The notes under the pieces were generated by a model. That model was not told the DNA's origin. It saw nothing but the letters and a program-made list of their open reading frames with translations, and did no database searches. A program made the position numbers and the translations under genes. From positions 55,315 through 75,775 of the forward strand of contig NWUY0300012507.1 of assembly GCA_004151065.3 (NCBI GenBank): DNA of 20,461 nt, in the 5' to 3' direction. Shown one piece after another: positions 18,716 to 20,461 of the stretch; the stretch's first letter is position 1, and every line of letters starts with the position of its first letter. The DNA comes from Larix sibirica (Eukaryota; Streptophyta; Pinopsida; Pinales; Pinaceae).

Positions 18716-18809
18716 TAGAAACCCCAACTGTTTGGAAAATCCATCCCCACCACATCGCCATCGCAGTCAAGAGGGAGAGGGATATCGATGAGTGAGTAGT
18801 GGTTTAGTT

Positions 18810-18960
18810 CGGCTAACAATATTAAGCCTGTTGCAAGCCATTTAATGCAGCTGTAGTAGGCCTGTTGACCGTTGAATCTCAAGTAGGTTGAGATCTAATC
18901 ATCAACATGCCTATTGCAGCTGCATTAAATGACTTACAACAGGCTGAATAGTGTTCGCCG
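18810..18960. repeat. 151-nt foldback (73-nt arms, 5-nt loop)
   Basis: The left arm (18810-18882) and right arm (18888-18960) are ungapped inverted repeats with 60 of 73 positions complementary and a GTAGG loop. The longest perfect block is CATTTAATGCAGCTG and its complement. Such a compact foldback could be a MITE or an inverted duplication serving as a small-RNA precursor. No open frame or target duplication was identified, although weak complementarity continues a few bases beyond the arms. No known mature miRNA was recognised. Confidence 0.85.
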
Positions 18961-19602
18961 TCTAGTTTTCATTCATTAATGAAAGGTGTGTCTAGCTTGA
19001 CGAAGTCCAAGTCAAAGTTATATATATATATAATATAATAGACTTGTTGGATTCGTGGACTTGTTATGTGGTGAGTATTAGATTTTTTTAACCAGTTTGC
19101 TATTGTTGTGATGGTGAATAGAGGATACAGGTGCCTCGATGTGTCCAACAGGCTAATTACCTAACCTTAAATCTTAAAGCCTTCAATTTATTTTAAACAC
19201 CATCTTATAAATCATTACACTCGCTAAAAAATCTCATTTCCTGCAATTTGTTTAAACATTATTAGAACGGCTTACTTGTCATTCACACCAGCTGACAAGT
19301 CTGGATTGTTGTGTGTTGGTCTAGAGCGCATCCGCCATGCACGTGTTTATCCAGAATCTGCACTCCCTTCAAACGTTTTTCTTATTTTTCTTGAACCCTG
19401 AGAGGATTTTATATCTTTGTAATCACAAGCTTTCCTTCAAGTTTCCCGAGGGGAAATACAAAGGGATCTTTATATTTCATTGCAATAAGTAGGAAGCCCA
19501 AGGATTTCTACTTGTAAAATCCAGGCCACGCTTTCGAGGTAGTAAGAGAGAAGGTCTTCGGATCAAAGGTCTCAGAAAACTATCTTTGAATATCTCCATG
19601 AG
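18961..19602. other. Non-coding DNA with a (TA)n tract
   Basis: A TA-rich microsatellite lies at about 19019-19040. The rest shows no gene. Sequence around 19390-19600 (for example GAGGGGAAATACAAAGGGAT) is less AT-rich and might be a transcript leader for the frame that follows, but there is no direct evidence for that. Confidence 0.5.
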
Positions 19603-19914
19603 TTGGGGTTTTCGTTTGGGATATACTATCAAAACATCCCTTCCACTTTGTTTTACAGAAATCTAAGAAAGCTCAAGTACATTCCCAAGTTTCATCACTA
19701 CAATCTCAAGTTTAAGCAAAACATCCCTTCCACTTTGTTTTACAGAAATCTGAGAAAGTTCAAGTACATTCCTAGGTTTCATCACTACAATCTCAAGTTT
19801 AAGCAATTAGCAGTGGTTTTATTTCTGCGATGTCTAAATTCGAAGCAGCAGCAGCTACTACAGGAAGAATTTCCTCTCTTGTGCACACTTTCAGCAAAAA
19901 TTCCAAACTTATGA
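19603..19914 (+). CDS. Hypothetical 103-codon frame with 29-codon tandem duplication
   Basis: The frame contains two adjacent copies of an 87-bp unit (19631-19717 and 19718-19804). The protein therefore repeats [13 protein letters not shown]...KYIP...[10 protein letters not shown] twice, with only two amino-acid differences. The unit is a multiple of three, so the frame is kept. The four nucleotide differences are transitions. After the repeat the product becomes Leu/Gln-rich ([10 protein letters not shown]). No domain, signal peptide or membrane segment is clear, and the start used here is not a confirmed one. It may simply be duplicated non-coding DNA. Confidence 0.2.
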   Translation: MGFSFGIYYQNIPSTLFYRNLRKLKYIPKFHHYNLKFKQNIPSTLFYRNLRKFKYIPRFHHYNLKFKQLAVVLFLRCLNSKQQQLLQEEFPLLCTLSAKIPNL

Positions 19915-19931
19915 AGAATATGAAAGATTAA
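19830..19931 (+). other. 33-codon open frame, unidentified
   Basis: ATG at 19830 opens a 33-codon frame ([20 protein letters not shown]..., ending KNMKD) to TAA at 19931. It overlaps the 103-codon frame in a different phase. The Ala-rich N-terminus followed by a basic stretch looks protein-like, but the frame is short and I know no family for it. It could be the first exon of a gene that continues rightwards, or chance. Confidence 0.15.
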
Positions 19932-20461
19932 GCAGTGATTTAGGAGGAGGAGGCGATAGAGGGAGATCACAAACGTAGATCATATAGTCATTCTCCAGTG
20001 GTGGTGGTGGAGCAAAGGGAGGATCTAGGACGGTTAAGGTCATCCAGAATTCGAGGGGTCGTCTACCTGGGTCCAAGAATAAGTTGAAGCCTCCAGAGAC
20101 AGTGAAAATGCCATGAGACCTCACATTCTGGAGGTGGTCATGGGATGATGTTTTGCACTTTGTGCAACAGAGATAGATGGGGCTCTGCGTTATGAGTGGC
20201 AGTGGCACAGTCCCCAGCTTGATCCTGCGTTTATGTTTTTTTTTATGATAGTAGGATAGGAATGATGATAGTAGGATAGAACAAGTAGTGATAGCTGGAC
20301 AGGACAGATGGTGTGTGGTTGTTTTTTTTTAATTTTTAATTTTATAAATTATTATTTTTATTTTAAAATTCTGGAAATAAAAATCACTTCTGCAGGGGAT
20401 TTATGTCACCTCCAAGTGAACTGGACCAATTAGAAAATTGAAATATTGTGTTTTAAAAATT
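19932..20461. other. Unassigned right edge with short GGA/GGT and 20-bp repeats
   Basis: The stretch is richer in G on the plus strand and includes GGAGGAGGAGGCG (about 19940) and GGTGGTGGTGGAG (about 20000). These make Pro-rich frames on the minus strand (19909-20208) that I regard as artefacts. ATGATAGTAGGATAG is repeated at 20245-20259 and 20265-20279 (20-bp period). The last 150 bp are AT-rich. No gene could be supported. Confidence 0.45.

Noticed and set aside
19909-20208. Minus-strand 99-codon Pro-rich frame
   Set aside because: Its Pro runs derive from GGA and GGT repeats on the plus strand. There is no domain and no splice or start evidence.
20090-20220. Plus-strand peptide ALRYEWQWHSP, resembling the SLX1 GIY-YIG segment ALQFEWAWQHP
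   Set aside because: The match covers about 11 residues. A stop and the absence of the GIY-YIG motifs upstream make a nuclease gene or relic unsupported.

Overview
The window looks like nuclear DNA from a seed plant with a large, repeat-rich genome. A gymnosperm is plausible, but the sequence alone does not settle it. The evidence is one spliced plant gene with GT-AG introns, a plant-type L1 LINE, hAT-like debris, long AT-rich non-coding stretches and two single-base assembly gaps (n at 5408 and 13145).

Left part (1-3100). The only cellular gene I can identify is on the minus strand: the last three coding exons of AUG6, the plant subunit 6 of the augmin (HAUS) complex. The exons are 2453-2705, 1767-2282 and 1343-1404, with stop TGA at 1345-1343. 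Splice sites and phases agree, and together they give 276 codons plus a stop. The N-terminal roughly two thirds of the protein was not found in the remaining 17.7 kb. Either the next intron is very large and has collected the repeats seen here, or this is a gene fragment. A TCGG-rich hAT-like terminus (up to 574), a 53-bp tandem duplication (729-845) and a GACTCG-rich block (about 2806-3074) flank the gene.

Middle (3100-9530). This is AT-rich sequence with no convincing gene. It holds several two-copy direct repeats (70, 77, 66 and 45 bp), a 26-bp perfect palindrome, an (AT)n tract, and a minisatellite-like array at 7984-8183 built of mixed 30-bp and 22-bp modules.

9529-18320. One full-length or near full-length L1-type LINE lies on the minus strand, at 9548-18301, between a perfect 19-bp target-site duplication. 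Its order, 5' to 3' on the minus strand, is: 5' UTR; ORF1 (DUF4283-like domain plus zinc knuckle); ORF2 (endonuclease, reverse transcriptase, zf-RVT, RNase H); and a short A-rich tail. ORF1 stop and ORF2 start overlap as ATGA. Both ORFs are dead, mostly through TGG-to-TAG and CGA-to-TGA type stops. Inside ORF2 a 2.24-kb segment appears twice in tandem (10904-13144 and 13146-15388), with a single n exactly at the join. The central 1,547 bp of the two copies appear identical, while the arms differ by roughly 15-20%. An assembly chimera or gene conversion are the leading explanations.

Right part (18321-20461). This contains a 58-codon plus-strand ORF at the LINE insertion site, a 51-bp repeat, a 151-nt near-perfect foldback (18810-18960; MITE-like or small-RNA hairpin), TA-rich DNA, and a 29-codon in-frame duplication (19631-19804). 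The rest I could not assign.
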